Source: Dreissena polymorpha
Lineage: Eukaryota > Mollusca > Bivalvia > Myida > Dreissenidae
Length of the DNA stretch: 64,000 bases
NCBI RefSeq assembly: GCF_020536995.1
Contig: NC_068357.1
Location: forward strand, 148,787,709 to 148,851,708
Direction: 5' to 3'
Shown here piece after piece: positions 33,472 to 45,412 of the stretch. The notes below the pieces were generated by a model. That model worked only from the letters and a program-made list of their open reading frames with translations, was not told the DNA's origin and ran no database searches. Both the position numbers and the translations under genes were made by a program. Every line of letters starts with the position of its first letter. Position 1 is the stretch's first letter.

Positions 33472-33917
33472 CATTAAAGCACTTTTAACACCCAAAATCA
33501 ACGAATAGTTCGAAACATATTTCATAAAATATATGTACCCATAAAAGCTCAGTATTCCTTATAGCAATAGGCGAAATTTAATTTCTAGATGTGGTCTGGT
33601 AACACAGACTTAACAAGATACAAAATGCTATTTTTTATTAGTTTGTGGAACAATATATTCAACACATTTTATTGTAACAATTTAGTGTTCATTTGTCATA
33701 TGAATAAATATCGTTGCGAGAAATTAAAATGCAATATATTGTACTACAAAAATAAATAAATCAAGCATTTTGTATCTTGTTAATTCTATGTTACGAGAAC
33801 ACGTCTAGCGTTGTTATTTAGGCTTTTGCTATAAGGGACATTGATGTTTTTTGGGTTAACTGTATTTTACGATATGTTTTAAGAAATATTCGTTGATTTT
33901 GAGTTTTAACGGGGCTT
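33472..33917. mobile_element. palindromic MITE, copy 2
   Basis: Inverted ends near AACACCCAAAATCAACGAAT and TTCGTTGATTTTGAGTTTTA; the TGGTCTGGTAACACAGA core is shared with the other copies. Duplicated together with the Ig exon. Confidence 0.85.
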
Positions 33918-33961
33918 TAAATAATAATTACAATTTTATTGCAATTTTCCCCATCATTCAG

Positions 33962-34288
33962 CTCCCAAATCGGTGACCCTATATGCAGACACGACAGACG
34001 TGTCAGCTGGTCACTCACCACATCTGACTTGTCACCATGACAAGTACCCAATCGTCTCGTGGTGGCATAATGGAGAAAAAGCTATGAGCGCGAAAGTAAA
34101 CGGAGGAGACTGCCTGAATATCCCAACGAATCCAGCTTATCTGACCGACTGTACGTGTACATACACAGTGCACACATGTACACTTAGCAACTTGAACAGG
34201 TCTAACGTTGGTGACCAATGGGTGTGCTTTATTAGCGAGTGGGATGGTACTGTTATAAAAAGTAACATTCTGACATTAACATTACCAG
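33962..34288 (+). CDS. Ig-like domain exon 2
   Basis: Same exon plan as 32856-33167: CATCATTCAG acceptor, phase 1 start (A)PKSVTLYADTTDVSAG, HLTC, VSWWHNGEKAMSAK, six cysteines, NVGDQWVCFI and KSNILTLTLP, ending ACCAG|gtattt in phase 1. The F-G loop reads SEWDGTVIKSN, and the B-C loop HHDKYP differs from every other copy. At 109 codons it equals exons 3 and 4. It is open throughout with no damage. The antisense frame at 34015-34218 is a shadow. Confidence 0.9.
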
Positions 34289-34430
34289 GTATTTATGACA
34301 CCATATTTAGTTATTCATTTATACATGTGGCACTAAAACATTTGTTCGTTTACATCAGCAAGCACAGCATATATGTCAATGCCTTTTCTGCATATAATTG
34401 ACACTGACGCAAAGTCATGTCATACATTCG

Positions 34431-34490
34431 AAACCTCTTAAACCGGACATCCCCTGTATAATCATGAAAGTCCTGTTTAGAGGGGATTCA
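34431..34490. repeat. intronic inverted repeat, unit 2
   Basis: AACCTCTTAAACCGGAC pairs with GTCCTGTTTAGAGGGG; same position in the unit as at 33310. Confidence 0.7.
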
Positions 34491-34596
34491 TATTTAGACT
34501 TGAAGTATTGTAACCAAGTATGTTGAGTCTCTGAATAGTTAACTATTGAAACACACATATAATGAGTTAAAACGTCTTTGATATTATTTCATTTAA

Positions 34597-35037
34597 GTCC
34601 CATTAACACTTATATTCAACAAATATTTCGTAAATTATTTCCTAAGGTAAAGTTAACACATACAACCTCCGTATTACTTATAGCAAAAGACACACTTTCA
34701 TTGCTACATGTGGTCTGGTAACATAGATTTAACAATATATAAAAAGCTCTTATTTTATTTGCTTGTGGTATAATATGTTCAGCACTTATTCATGTACCAA
34801 TTTGGTGTTCTTGTGTCGTATGAATATATATTGTTTCGGGAAATTAAAAGGGAATATATTGTACTACAAAAAATATAAAAAGCATCGTGTATCTTGTTGA
34901 ATCTATGTAACCAGAGCACATCTAGCGTTGACATTTTGGCTATTGCTATAAGAAACACTGATTTGTATGGGTTAACTGTATTTGACCTATTTTGTTTACG
35001 TAATATTCGTGGATTTTGAGTGTTAATGGGGCTTTAA
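34597..35037. mobile_element. palindromic MITE, copy 3
   Basis: The ends CCCATTAACACTTATATTCA and GGATTTTGAGTGTTAATGGG are inverted. The inner arms carry TGGTCTGGTAACATAGATTT and its complement. Confidence 0.85.
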
Positions 35038-35078
35038 AAAATAATTACAATTTTATTGCATTTTTTACCATCATTCAG

Positions 35079-35405
35079 CTCCTAAATCGGTGAACCTATC
35101 TGCAGACACGACAGACGTGTCAGCGGGTCAATCACTACATCTGACTTGTCAACATGAAAACTACACAATCGTCTCGTGGTGGCTTAATGGAGAAATAGCT
35201 CTGAGCGCGCACATAAACGGAACAGCCTGCCTGAATATCCCAACGAATCCAGCTTATCTGACCGACTGTACATGTAAATACACAGTGCACACATGTACAC
35301 TTAGGAACTTGTCCTGGTCCAACGTTGGTGACCAATGGGCATGCTCTATTAGCGATTGGAATGGTACTGTTATCAAAAGTAACATTCTAACATTAACATT
35401 GCCAG
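35079..35405 (+). CDS. Ig-like domain exon 3
   Basis: The acceptor CATCATTCAG and phase 1 entry give (A)PKSVNLSADTTDVSAG, then LHLTCQHENYTIVSWWLNGE, and INGTACLNIPTNPAYLTDC. All six cysteines are kept, with NVGDQWACSI, SDWNGTVIKSN and LTLTLP, and donor GCCAG|gtattt in phase 1. A sequon (NGT) in the C'-D region and another in the F-G loop could carry N-glycans. Intact open frame of 109 codons. Confidence 0.9.
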
Positions 35406-35550
35406 GTATTTATGACACTATATTTAGTTATTCATTTATACATATGACACGTAAAACGTTTGTTCGTTTACATCTAGCAAGCACAGCATATATGTATATG
35501 CCTGTTCTGCATATAATTGACACTGACGCAAAGTTATATCATACATTCGA

Positions 35551-35630
35551 AACCTCTTAAACCGGACATCCACTGTATCATAATGAAAGTCCTGTTTAGG
35601 GTTAACCCTAACCCTAACCCCTGGGATTCC
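35551..35630. repeat. intronic inverted repeat, unit 3, with telomeric insert
   Basis: Same hairpin as at 33310 and 34431, but between GTCCTGTTTAG and GGGATTCC it carries extra telomere-type sequence (see 35596-35620). Confidence 0.75.
35596..35620. repeat. short interstitial telomeric insert
   Basis: TTAGGG followed by three CCCTAA-type units with the junction GGGTTAACCC. It is absent from the homologous position of units 1 and 2. Confidence 0.85.
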
Positions 35631-35727
35631 GGTTCAGACGTGAAGTATTGTAACCAAGTATATGTTGAGTCTCTGAATGATTGAAACACACATATATACG
35701 AGTTAAAGTTTCTATGATTGTATTTCA

Positions 35728-36156
35728 TTAAATCCACATTAACACTCAAAATCAATGAATAGTTCGTAAAATATTTCATAAAATATATGTACTTATAAAA
35801 GCTCAGTATTCCTTATAGCTATAGACGAAATTTTATTGCTAAATGTGTCTGGTAACACAGACTTAACAAGATACAAAATGCTATTTTGTATTAGTTTGTG
35901 GTTAAATATATTCAACACATTTTATTGTTACAATTTTGTGTTCATTAGTCATATGCATAAATATCGTTGCCAGAAATTTGAATATACTACAAAACAATAA
36001 AATTATTTTGTATCTTGCTATTCTATGTGACAAGAACACATCTAGCGTTCAAATTTTGGCTATTGCTATAAGGGACACTGATGTTATATGGGTCAACTGT
36101 ATTTTACGAAATTTTTAAAGAAATATTCGTTTGTTTGTTTAGTGTTAACGGGGCTT
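35728..36156. mobile_element. palindromic MITE, copy 4
   Basis: Left end CCACATTAACACTCAAAATC; right end AGTGTTAACGGGGCTTT, where the expected GATTTTGAG is replaced by TTTGTTTAG. Shared core TGTCTGGTAACACAGACTTA. Confidence 0.8.
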
Positions 36157-36199
36157 TAAAAATATAGACATGATTATCGCAATTTTTTCCATCATTCAG

Positions 36200-36526
36200 C
36201 TCCCAAATCGGTGACCCTATATGCAGACACGACAGACGTGTCAGCTGGTCACTCACCTCATCTAACTTGTCGCCATGACAATAACCCAATCGTCTCGTGG
36301 TGGCATAATGGAGAAATAGCTCTGAGCGCGCAAGTAAACGGAGGAGACTGTCTGAATATCCCAACGAATCCAGCTTATCTGACCGACTGTACGTGTACAT
36401 ACAAAGTGCACACATGCACACTTAGGAACTTGAACAGGTCTAACGTTGGTGACCAATGGGCGTGCTCTATTAAAGCTTCGGATGGTGATGTTATTAAAAG
36501 CAACATTCTGACATTAGAATTGCCAG
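36200..36526 (+). CDS. Ig-like domain exon 4
   Basis: The acceptor CATCATTCAG and phase 1 entry give (A)PKSVTLYADTTDVSAG, then HLTCRHDNNPIVSWWHNGE and VNGGDCLNIPTNPAYLTDC. The six cysteines are kept, followed by NVGDQWACSI, KASDGDVIKSN and LTLELP, with donor GCCAG|gtatgt in phase 1. It is 109 codons and closest to exon 2. It is the last Ig exon; the intron that follows is only 194 bases and lacks the hairpin and MITE of the other units, and the transmembrane exon comes next. Confidence 0.9.
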
Positions 36527-36720
36527 GTATGTACGACACCATATTTAGCTATTTTATTTGTCAATTCATTTTCTGCACATGATTCGCATAAAATAGAAAT
36601 GATAACTTTTAAACAATCGCTCCAAAGCGATTTATGTATGTAGTTTTCCCTTTCTTTAAAAGATTTTTTAATGCATTTATAAACATTACATAGTAAATCC
36701 AAATAATATTTTATTTTAAG

Positions 36721-36837
36721 AATTGCCAAGAGGAAATAGTGCCCAAATAGCAGTGATTGCTGGTTCGGTTGGTGGTGCTGTTGGTGGACTTATAATCATC
36801 GTTGGTGTGGTCATCATATGCAAGCGTAGAAAAAACT
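36721..36837 (+). CDS. transmembrane exon of the Ig-array gene
   Basis: After TTTTATTTTAAG the frame enters in phase 1 and reads LPRGNSAQIAVIAGSVGGAV, then GGLIIIVGVVIICKRRKN: a juxtamembrane stalk, a Gly-rich transmembrane helix of about 23 residues and a basic stop-transfer. A donor-like ACT|gtacat follows at 36838 in phase 1. If it is not used the frame continues for 30 codons (TYLSHSQFVV...) to a stop at about 36924. It makes the predicted product a type I membrane protein. Downstream cytoplasmic exons were not found with confidence. Confidence 0.75.
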
Positions 36838-37000
36838 GTACATATCTCTCACATTCTCAGTTTGTTGTACACTATGAGTGTTTCTGGCAGTATGCTTGTT
36901 ATACATGTCTTATTATATCTCAATAAAACTTGGATTATAAGAACTTACGTAAAATGCATGATACATAATCAACAGTACGTTGATTATGTTCGTTGATATT

Positions 37001-37275
37001 TATTTTTCAAAGCCGCATTAACACTCAAAGTAAACGAATTCTTCGTAAACTATTTCGTAAAATAAAGTTTACCCAACAAATCAGTGTCCCTTATAGCAAT
37101 GGCCAATATTTAAAATCTAGATGTTGTCTGGTAACATAGATTTAACGAGATACATAATGCATATAATTTCCCGCAACGATATCTTTGCATACGAAACACG
37201 AACACTAACATGGTAAAAATACATGTGCTGAATATATTGTACCACAAAACATAAAAAAGAGTATTTTGTATCTTA
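37001..37275. mobile_element. MITE of the Ig-array family, truncated copy
   Basis: Left arm and part of the right arm only (GCCGCATTAACACTCAAAGT ... GAGTATTTTGTATCTTA), then unrelated DNA. Confidence 0.75.
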
Positions 37276-37408
37276 ATCAATATCAATAATATTTATTTTT
37301 AAGATATTCCAATGTGAAGTCGGGGCCCTGCAGCCATGTCAACAAAATCAACAAAATTGATGACAGACGAACTACAGCGTATTAGCCGATAGCAACTATT
37401 TTATGTTA

Positions 37409-37857
37409 AAGCCCCATTAATATCCAAAATCAACGGAAATTTCGTAAAGTATTTCGTAAAATAAAGTTACACAATAAAACAATCAATGCTCCTTATAGCA
37501 AAATTTCAAAGCCAGATATGTTTTGGTGACATAGATGTTTGTAGATACAAAATGCTTGTTTTATATTTTTCGTGTCACAATAAATGTCATTTTAATTTCC
37601 CAAACTGATATCTATTTATACGACACATGCACACTGAAAAGGTACCACTTCTTCTTCACTTCTTTATATGAATAGATATATTTGCGGGAAATAAAAAACC
37701 GTGTATTTTATATCTATAAACATCTATGTTACCAGTCCACATCTGGCGTTGAAATTTCGGCAATTGCTATATGAAACACTGATTTTCAATTTTTTAACTT
37801 TATTTTACGAAATATTGTACGCAATTTTTGTTGATTTTAAGTAGTAATGAGGCATCA
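37409..37857. mobile_element. palindromic MITE of the Ig-array family, copy 6
   Basis: Ends GCCCCATTAATATCCAAAAT and GATTTTAAGTAGTAATGAGG. More diverged than the copies between the Ig exons. Confidence 0.75.
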
Positions 37858-40800
37858 AGCTTGTTAAACAAATTAAGTAAATATGTGTTCATCAAAGCAG
37901 TTGTGAAAATAAAGGAATTACAGTTTAATCCGTTTAATACATTTCCGTCGCCATATACTCCCATGTGAGTGTGCCGCTACTGTGGTTTATGCCAAATCAA
38001 AACGTGTGTTAGGAGATATACGTTTTTTGTGTAGTTATTATTTGTGTAATGTCCTCATGAATTGATGTTCTTAATTAATGTGATTCTCCATTTACTTCAG
38101 GCTAACACAATACAACCCCCCCCCCCCCAAAAATAAAATAATAAAATAAGATATATATCCAACAAAAAACGTTAAAATGCGGACTGAAAGCGTGAAATTT
38201 GTGTGAGTTAGGTCAATTAAATATTGAAATAATTAACCATCATTTTGGAAATGCAGTAACATTCAAGAAGTATGGACAAAACTGCGAATTTTTCTGAAAG
38301 ACGTGAACATTGAAATAAAATGAATAAAATAAATGGCCTTTTTTGGCATTATCGACAAAAAGTATACAATAATGTTCTGAACTGTATACTAATTTTTAAT
38401 GAAAATGTTTATATTTAACATGAACATTAAAAAGTGCATCTACAATTTTAATATATTTATTAATTAGCTTTATATAAAAATACAGACAAAAGCAGAAATT
38501 GCCCTTTTAAAAAACAAATATGAAACAAATAATAAAAAATGCATCCACTTCATACAATATTTCTCAACCAACAGAACTTGGAATATTCTTTTTAAGTACA
38601 TATTAAATTGTATAAAGGTGCCCATGCTCTCAACAATTGGAACTTGTTTATGTTTTAAACGTAAACCTGTGTGTGTGACAGCGAGTGTGAATCCGCCTGA
38701 TTGCATGCATAGTGTTTGCCTCTCATATAAAATGATTTTTTCTGACAATATATCGTGTATATGTGTGTGAACTATTATAAATGCTTGCAGTTTATTTTTA
38801 TTTTGTTTACAATTATTTAAAACTCAAAACAATTCCATATGATTCCTCATGATGTGTGCCATACATGTTATATATTGTTTCACCAATGTTGTATGTATGC
38901 AAATGAAACTGGTGTCTTTGTAAATGTCAAACATGGTAAAATACATGAGAAAAATGGTATGTGTTTCCATGAAAAGAACTGTATATCTACAGAGAACGTA
39001 TCACTCATAAGAAACAAGCATCATGGATTGGAATATTCCAAACGGCACCTGAAATGTTCATATGGACTTTGTGTGGCCAGTGATTAAGGATTAAAGGCAC
39101 TGATCATTTTATTGAACATACAATTGGGTACAGATTTGTGCTTACAGTTACACTTACTATATATGCTAATACAATACATTTACTTATTTGATTTAAAACT
39201 GGAGAAGTTATTGTTTTAATATCGCACTTTAATATTACCACATATGAAGCGGAAGAGGTTAAATCAACCGCTAAGAAGTAGTAACGATAATACCTATAAA
39301 TCGTATTCATAAACAGATTGACTAAAGAAATAATATGCTAATTTAACTGTAATCAATTACTCAAAATTATATAACGTATTGTTAAGTATTGTTTATTAGA
39401 ATGGCTTTGTTCGGTATAATTAAATGAAAATGTAACATACGTTTGTCGTTTGTATTAATAATCTGGATCAATAAAATGAGAGTTTGGACCATATCATATT
39501 TAATACATCGAAATTTTGACGTGTGCTAAAGGAATCGGTCTTTCTAGCAATACGTGTTCAATATGTACTAGCAGTTGTGTTTTGAATGCTACTGGTCAGA
39601 CATGCATCATGAGGTATCAACATCTACCCATGGGTTGGTGACAAAATGCATTTATATAACAGTATAAATATGCAAAAAAAATGTTGGAGTTAAATTGTTC
39701 AAATTGGTCATATGTTGCATTGTCACTCCTGTTGGATATGGAATTATTTTTTTCTCCTCAAACTGCCATTTTTATAATATGATTTTTGTCCATATTATAT
39801 GGCTAGCAACGGGTCTGTGTTAACAGAAAGAACAACATTTTGCTCGGTAGCATGTGTGACATGTACAGATGGATTGATTCCCTCTGCTGACAGTCTTTCA
39901 ACTAGTTACAGCAGTGTTATTTGGAATACTACTGGTCAGACTAGAATGCACAAAGGTGCGTTCTTTATGTAAAGACACGTCCTAATAACCTTCGTTTGTC
40001 AAGCAAACAATCATTGTCAACAGCTTTAAACTGCTAATTTGGCTTATGGATAGATATCAAAAATATGTTAGCTTTTCTTTAAGTTTATGATTGAAGAGGT
40101 TGATTGAGTAGCACAACACAAACGTGGTCATTTTAGCTGATGTAGAAATATAAAGCGTATACTGTGTGTATCGAAGTTGGCGAAAAATTAAGATCGTACC
40201 TTCCGTCATTGGTATGATCACGGTAGTTGTTTTATCAAACTATAAGTAACGCTTGTCGACTATTACGCTTGTGCGTGCGAATGTTTAATGTTCAAAAACC
40301 AACAACATGATACTTCATAATAGTCATACGTTAGATATATAGCGGTTGGCAAGCATAGACCTTCGAACATACCTATTATTGCAATGCATAGCTGCTCCTT
40401 TGAACAGTAAACCATATTAATATAAATTACATGCTCGTTTCAACAGTACAAAGAGAAGTACTCACAGTTTTATGTTCGCCTTAAAAATAATTATTCTAAA
40501 ATAATGCACTATTACAGACTGTGGATCACTAGCTTCTCCAGACAACGCTTTATGTGTATGGCCAGAAACAATATGTTCAATCGTTTTCGGTACACATTTT
40601 TTGTATTTAGAAATATAGTATTAGTATCGGCTTTTGGTCTGCAATGCAGCATGGTGATTGGTATGTCCTCGTGGGCTTGTTTACAGTATTTCCGTGGTTA
40701 ATCGGTGACTTAGTATTGTTTTAAAGCAACTTGCTCATTCTAAAATGTTCTGTTGCTTCTAAGATTATCAGTGTTCTCTGAAAAGAATGCGGGCGCACTT

Positions 40801-43800
40801 CTTAAGGGTAACGTGTGCTTTATAGAATCTCATCATCATATGCATGTTTTTCAGATCTGTTTAAAATAATTACAGTCAAAGTTGGAATTCATTGTTGTCT
40901 CTTTCTCGCAATTCAACGATGTACTTCATTGTATGAAAATGTATTGAGTATACTGTTATAATGACACGATATTTTATGACAGACCGCAAAGTGAGTTAAA
41001 TTAATAATTGCAATCTCTTTAAATATGGTCATACCGACACAACAGTCGAATTACACTGACATATTGATATGTTAGTAGCGGTCTATTGTTGCAATTTTTT
41101 GAACACAAAATGTTACGGATACGAAATTAATATAATTGATTGCAAAGTAAATGTCTTTCTGTAAGTATGTGTAGTTAATAGGTGTTGGAAATGTGAGTGA
41201 ATGATACAGTTTTAACAATGCTATCTGTTTACACAAGGTGTTGCAAGATAAAATACGCTTTGAATAACTTTGAAAGGTGAAGACAATAGATATATGTAGA
41301 TAGGCGAAGATAAGTGTTGATATCAATTGGTCGTTTAGAGAGATCGTGCGTAAGCAATAAAAACAAATACGCACTGAATAACACTAAACTAAGCTGTAAA
41401 AAATTCATAGTTTTGTGATTATCAGATAGATAACTGTTAGTTAATTGTCACCTGAAATAATTTAACAATTGAACAGTAGTTCGTGTAAGTTAACATACGC
41501 GTGCGATTTAAATTGCGGTGTACTTAAACGGCTCACTAATAAGGCATTTTTAAATTGTAAAGCATTTTAATACTGTAAGTTTGGAATCATCCAAAAATAA
41601 TAATGTTGTATTTGTTTTGCTTGCTCCGCACTGTTCAAGCATTGAATGCACTCGTGGGATGTTATTTAATACCGGTGGCAAGTTTTACTATATTCGCCTA
41701 AATGTTGATTCTTCGGTAGCTTTATTGTCAATGTGAATTATATAAATAATTATATTTTATATAATAACCTTTGCTGTTATCCTCATTGACCCCGTGCTGT
41801 TGTCTAGAGGACACAACTTTGGATTTGGAAGACGCTAATAAGACTGGTGTTTGTGTGTTTGTTGGCATATTTACCAAAATTAAGTAATATTAGACGAACA
41901 ATTAAAACAATGCCTGTATGTTTACGACGATTTGTAATATAATATCGGTTTGTATATTATTTGTAATACATACTATACAACACTGTACTGGTCATGAGCA
42001 TGTTCATATTGCTATGAGTTTATATCAACTAAGGAGCGTTGTTATTAAAGTCATGTGTGTAGACATACAACATAATATTTCATGAACACCAACGTCGTAC
42101 CCAAATACATAACAAAATGTCAAGATGGCTCTTTCATAATTTTATTTATTAACATGGCCATTAGCTTGTAAAATGCTATGATATATAAACTGCCAAACAT
42201 TTAATGAAGATGGAATTACATTATTATGCCAGTAACTACACATTCAATGGAATACATGAACATAATAACTTTATTTATGGCATTTGTTGAACTGATCAAC
42301 GTGCGTTTCTCTAAACAAGGTGGTGTCCTGTATGACTTGTCACTGTCAGTGTGTTGGTCAAAACATACTATTCACTCGTCATGACCTGAAATGACAAATA
42401 AGCAATAACATATTTAAAATCCTGACACGATATTCATGGTGTAAAATAAACAATGTATACGGTGGCAACATAACGAGATATCACGCGTACTATCACCGAC
42501 TTACATGGAATCGCTCGTTAAACCGTTAAATATTCGTCACGGTTCGACATGTCTAATTTCGTATTTAAGATCGTGCATTGGCCGATCACTTACCAGATGA
42601 GAAACTGCGTCGCACTGCATGCTGTTGCAGATTAACTCTTGGCTGGAATCAATTAATATGTGTCAATAAAGAACGTCATAAGTGACTCATTCAGATGTTG
42701 CATTATATATATTTTATAAGGGTTAATTTTACTCGGAAGTGCTTAAACCTTTAACAGTTAGTTTAGCTTAGGTCATGCTTTCTTTGAACATCAATACAAA
42801 AATGCTTTTTAAATCGTTGACCATGTATAAGCATTGCTTTGATTGACTTTTGAATTTTTATAATCGCAAAGTTCGTAAGGTAAACTATATGTTAAAATTT
42901 AAAGCAATACACCGACATAAAATGACAAATTTGATTGATGACTGAAGATTTTCATCAGCAGGTGTGGATATTTCTCATCGAAAATGGCATGTCGTTAGAA
43001 ATAGAGCCATGTGTTATTAAATTTATGTAAATGTCAATCAAAAGATGTTACAGGCTTTTTAATGGGTGTGTATTATTGAACACAGCTAGCGAACCAACAC
43101 AAACTGTTAAATTGCCCCCTTGACGCCAGACGTCGATATGTAATAAATTAATACTAACATGAAATTATATACCTTGAGCGAAGCCAGTTGTATACACATT
43201 GGCATTGTTTTAAACAATTGTGTATATGACCACTATACACATTAAAATACTGTGTATTCATTGGTTGAAGAGAAAACAGATTGTTTAAGTTATTTTGATA
43301 CATATGTCTATATAAATAATGGTAAACCGGGTTGTGGAAAGGTTTTATATAAGGTGTAATGTGCTGTTTCATACCTAATATTAAACATTGAGGTATAGTG
43401 GTTTCACATACAAAAATGGTTAAGTCATTGTGCTATACAACCCGGTATATCGTTTTACTGCTACCAATGCGTATTGAGTATTCAAATAAAAAAAACGTAT
43501 TCGCAATTAGCGCTTTCGGTTTCCTTTCATACTTGTGGCCAGTCTACTTACTGGTGTTAAAACAAGCACTCTTCCGGCTTCGGTCATTTTACTACATGCA
43601 ATCTTATCTTAACATGAAACATTTCGTGATTTGTTTCTTTGAAAAATATGTTGAAAAAGTATAAACTAAATGGAAAATTACAACGGTATAGTGTTACGCG
43701 ATCCGTATATCAGTCTCGTTAATCGTGGCTGCATCTCTCATGCGATACGACTTGACAAAACACACTCGACTGAAATCTCAGAAACAGTACTACCAGAATG

Positions 43801-44973
43801 ATCTACAGTATCATTGTGAACCCAGCATCATAGTTAAATCAAAGCGGTGAAGGCACTGAAGTTGTTCGCTATTGCATAATTTAAGACGCAACTCAATCTT
43901 CAAAATTAATCACCACAAGCCATTCTTTACGCACGGGTCGAGATGTGTGTGCACTTTTTATCATCCTATTTATTTTATAAAGATAACTTAGACAACATAA
44001 CAACAACATGGCCCTTTTTTGACGTTCAGAAAGCATAGAAAGTATTATGAAAATGGTAACGAGAACTGAATATAAAGACAATTTGCAATCACCATTATAT
44101 TAAATGAATAATGTTGGAATATCGAATACGTATCTTACTAAGAATATAATTTCTTTACGGAAATTCGCTGTACAAAACTTTTTATTTTTGACACCATATA
44201 CACATTCTAAATATACAATAAGATAATTGATGAAAATAAATAAAAAATAAATCTGCGAACAATACTTTTTACTCACGAATTAGGTAGTCATAAAGACAGC
44301 CCTGTCGACTCGTACTTTGTTGTTTATGCATTACTTGTTACCCTAGCAGTTCACACGGTGACAACAACTCTGACCTAAACATGGGTATAGAACACTTATG
44401 AGCTTTTTCGGCGTAGCTGTTTTAACCAGCTTTTCACCTTAAATGACTTTTACATAACGCCAGCAGACACGCATAAATATATTCGAATATTTCATAGGCT
44501 GATTCGAGATAAAACCTCTGAACTTTGGCAACAACACCGTGTCTGTGCTCAGCGCAAAGCATGTATCACTATTCAGTGTAAGGAATTACAGACTACTCTC
44601 TGTATGTTCAAACGACACAAATTGTGGCCCAGTTACAATTACGCGTTAAAATCCATTTCGCAGAATTCCAGGGTCAGTACTCGTTCACTAAATCGTCCGG
44701 GGAATATATAATTAACTATCGATAAACACAGTTATGCTTTCAAGATGAGAAAACAAACAAATAGTATAGTGTCACGATAAGAGGAAAATCGTTTAATTAT
44801 CCAACCACAAATGTTTGCCGTACTCGGTCAGCACGTCTGGAAATCGTTCCTAAACGCCTGGATAGGCTGCCCTTATTTACAAGTTTGCTATTTTGATTTC
44901 AATTTTGTATCGAAAAGCATATTGCTAAAATGTGCCATTTACAATTCGCAATGAGATTTTTAATGATCCATGT
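37858..44973. other. AT-rich DNA, no confident gene
   Basis: A C15 run lies at 38117-38131. Two weakly similar 45-base segments (39555-39600 and 39895-39950, sharing CTACTGGTCAGAC) and an open piece at 40517-40610 (CGSLASPDNALCVWPETIC after TTACAG) look exon-like but do not chain in phase with 36837. The 82-codon frame at 38839-39087 and the 100-codon minus frame at 41072-41374 have no support. Confidence 0.45.
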
Positions 44974-45186
44974 CATGCGAAAATGGGTCTTATTCCATAT
45001 GCGCCCATTATATGTATAGCCAACTCTGCCTGCTCATCTCTCAGTCTGGTCAGGAGATACATAATGAGGCCATAACACAATGGGTGATTTTATGGCGAAC
45101 AGCATTGCCTCTGACCAGACTGCGCAAATGCACAAGTTGGGCTTAAGATACGCTGGCCAAAACGCATTAGACCCATTTTCGCATGG
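44974..45186. mobile_element. MITE with ATGCGAAAATGGGTCT ends
   Basis: CATGCGAAAATGGGTCTTAT and ATTAGACCCATTTTCGCATG are inverted ends. Inside, the CTGGTCAGGAG and CTCTGACCAGACTG blocks also pair. A repeat type I recognise from dreissenid DNA. The minus-strand frame 45034-45252 lies in it and is not a gene. Confidence 0.85.
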
Positions 45187-45324
45187 CGCGGCTATTAAAG
45201 TGTGATTTAAATGTAAGTATTTAAGTATGCGTGTTAAGGCTGATACATGCACAACTTCATATCAAACGGAGCAATTCCTGCAAGTTTAAATGTTGTGGCT
45301 TGGCAAGTGTAGACGAACGTCTTC

Positions 45325-45412
45325 GGACAAATTAATTTCTATGGACAGACTGATAGACAGGCAGACGGATAGACATAATGGCGTATACCCCCCTTTACTT
45401 CGGGGTATAACA
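45325..45412. repeat. bivalve repeat end with C-run hairpin
   Basis: GACAGACTGATAGACAGGCAG-type repeats are followed by GCGTATACCCCCC and TTCGGGGTATA, a hairpin end seen in many bivalve repeats. A related end, opposite in orientation, lies at 53410. Confidence 0.65.

Noticed and set aside
34015-36456. Antisense frames of 64-67 codons opposite Ig exons 2, 3 and 4
   Set aside because: They are mirror frames of the conserved Ig coding sequence.
36721-36926. Cytoplasmic tail ending at the first stop after the transmembrane helix, as the only form
   Set aside because: Possible, but the donor-like ACT|gtacat just after KRRKN makes continued splicing as likely. I gave the short exon and noted the read-through.
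38839-39087. 82-codon frame with many Cys and His residues
   Set aside because: No acceptor or donor in a fitting phase and no recognisable domain. Residue pattern alone is not enough in 7 kb of otherwise empty DNA.
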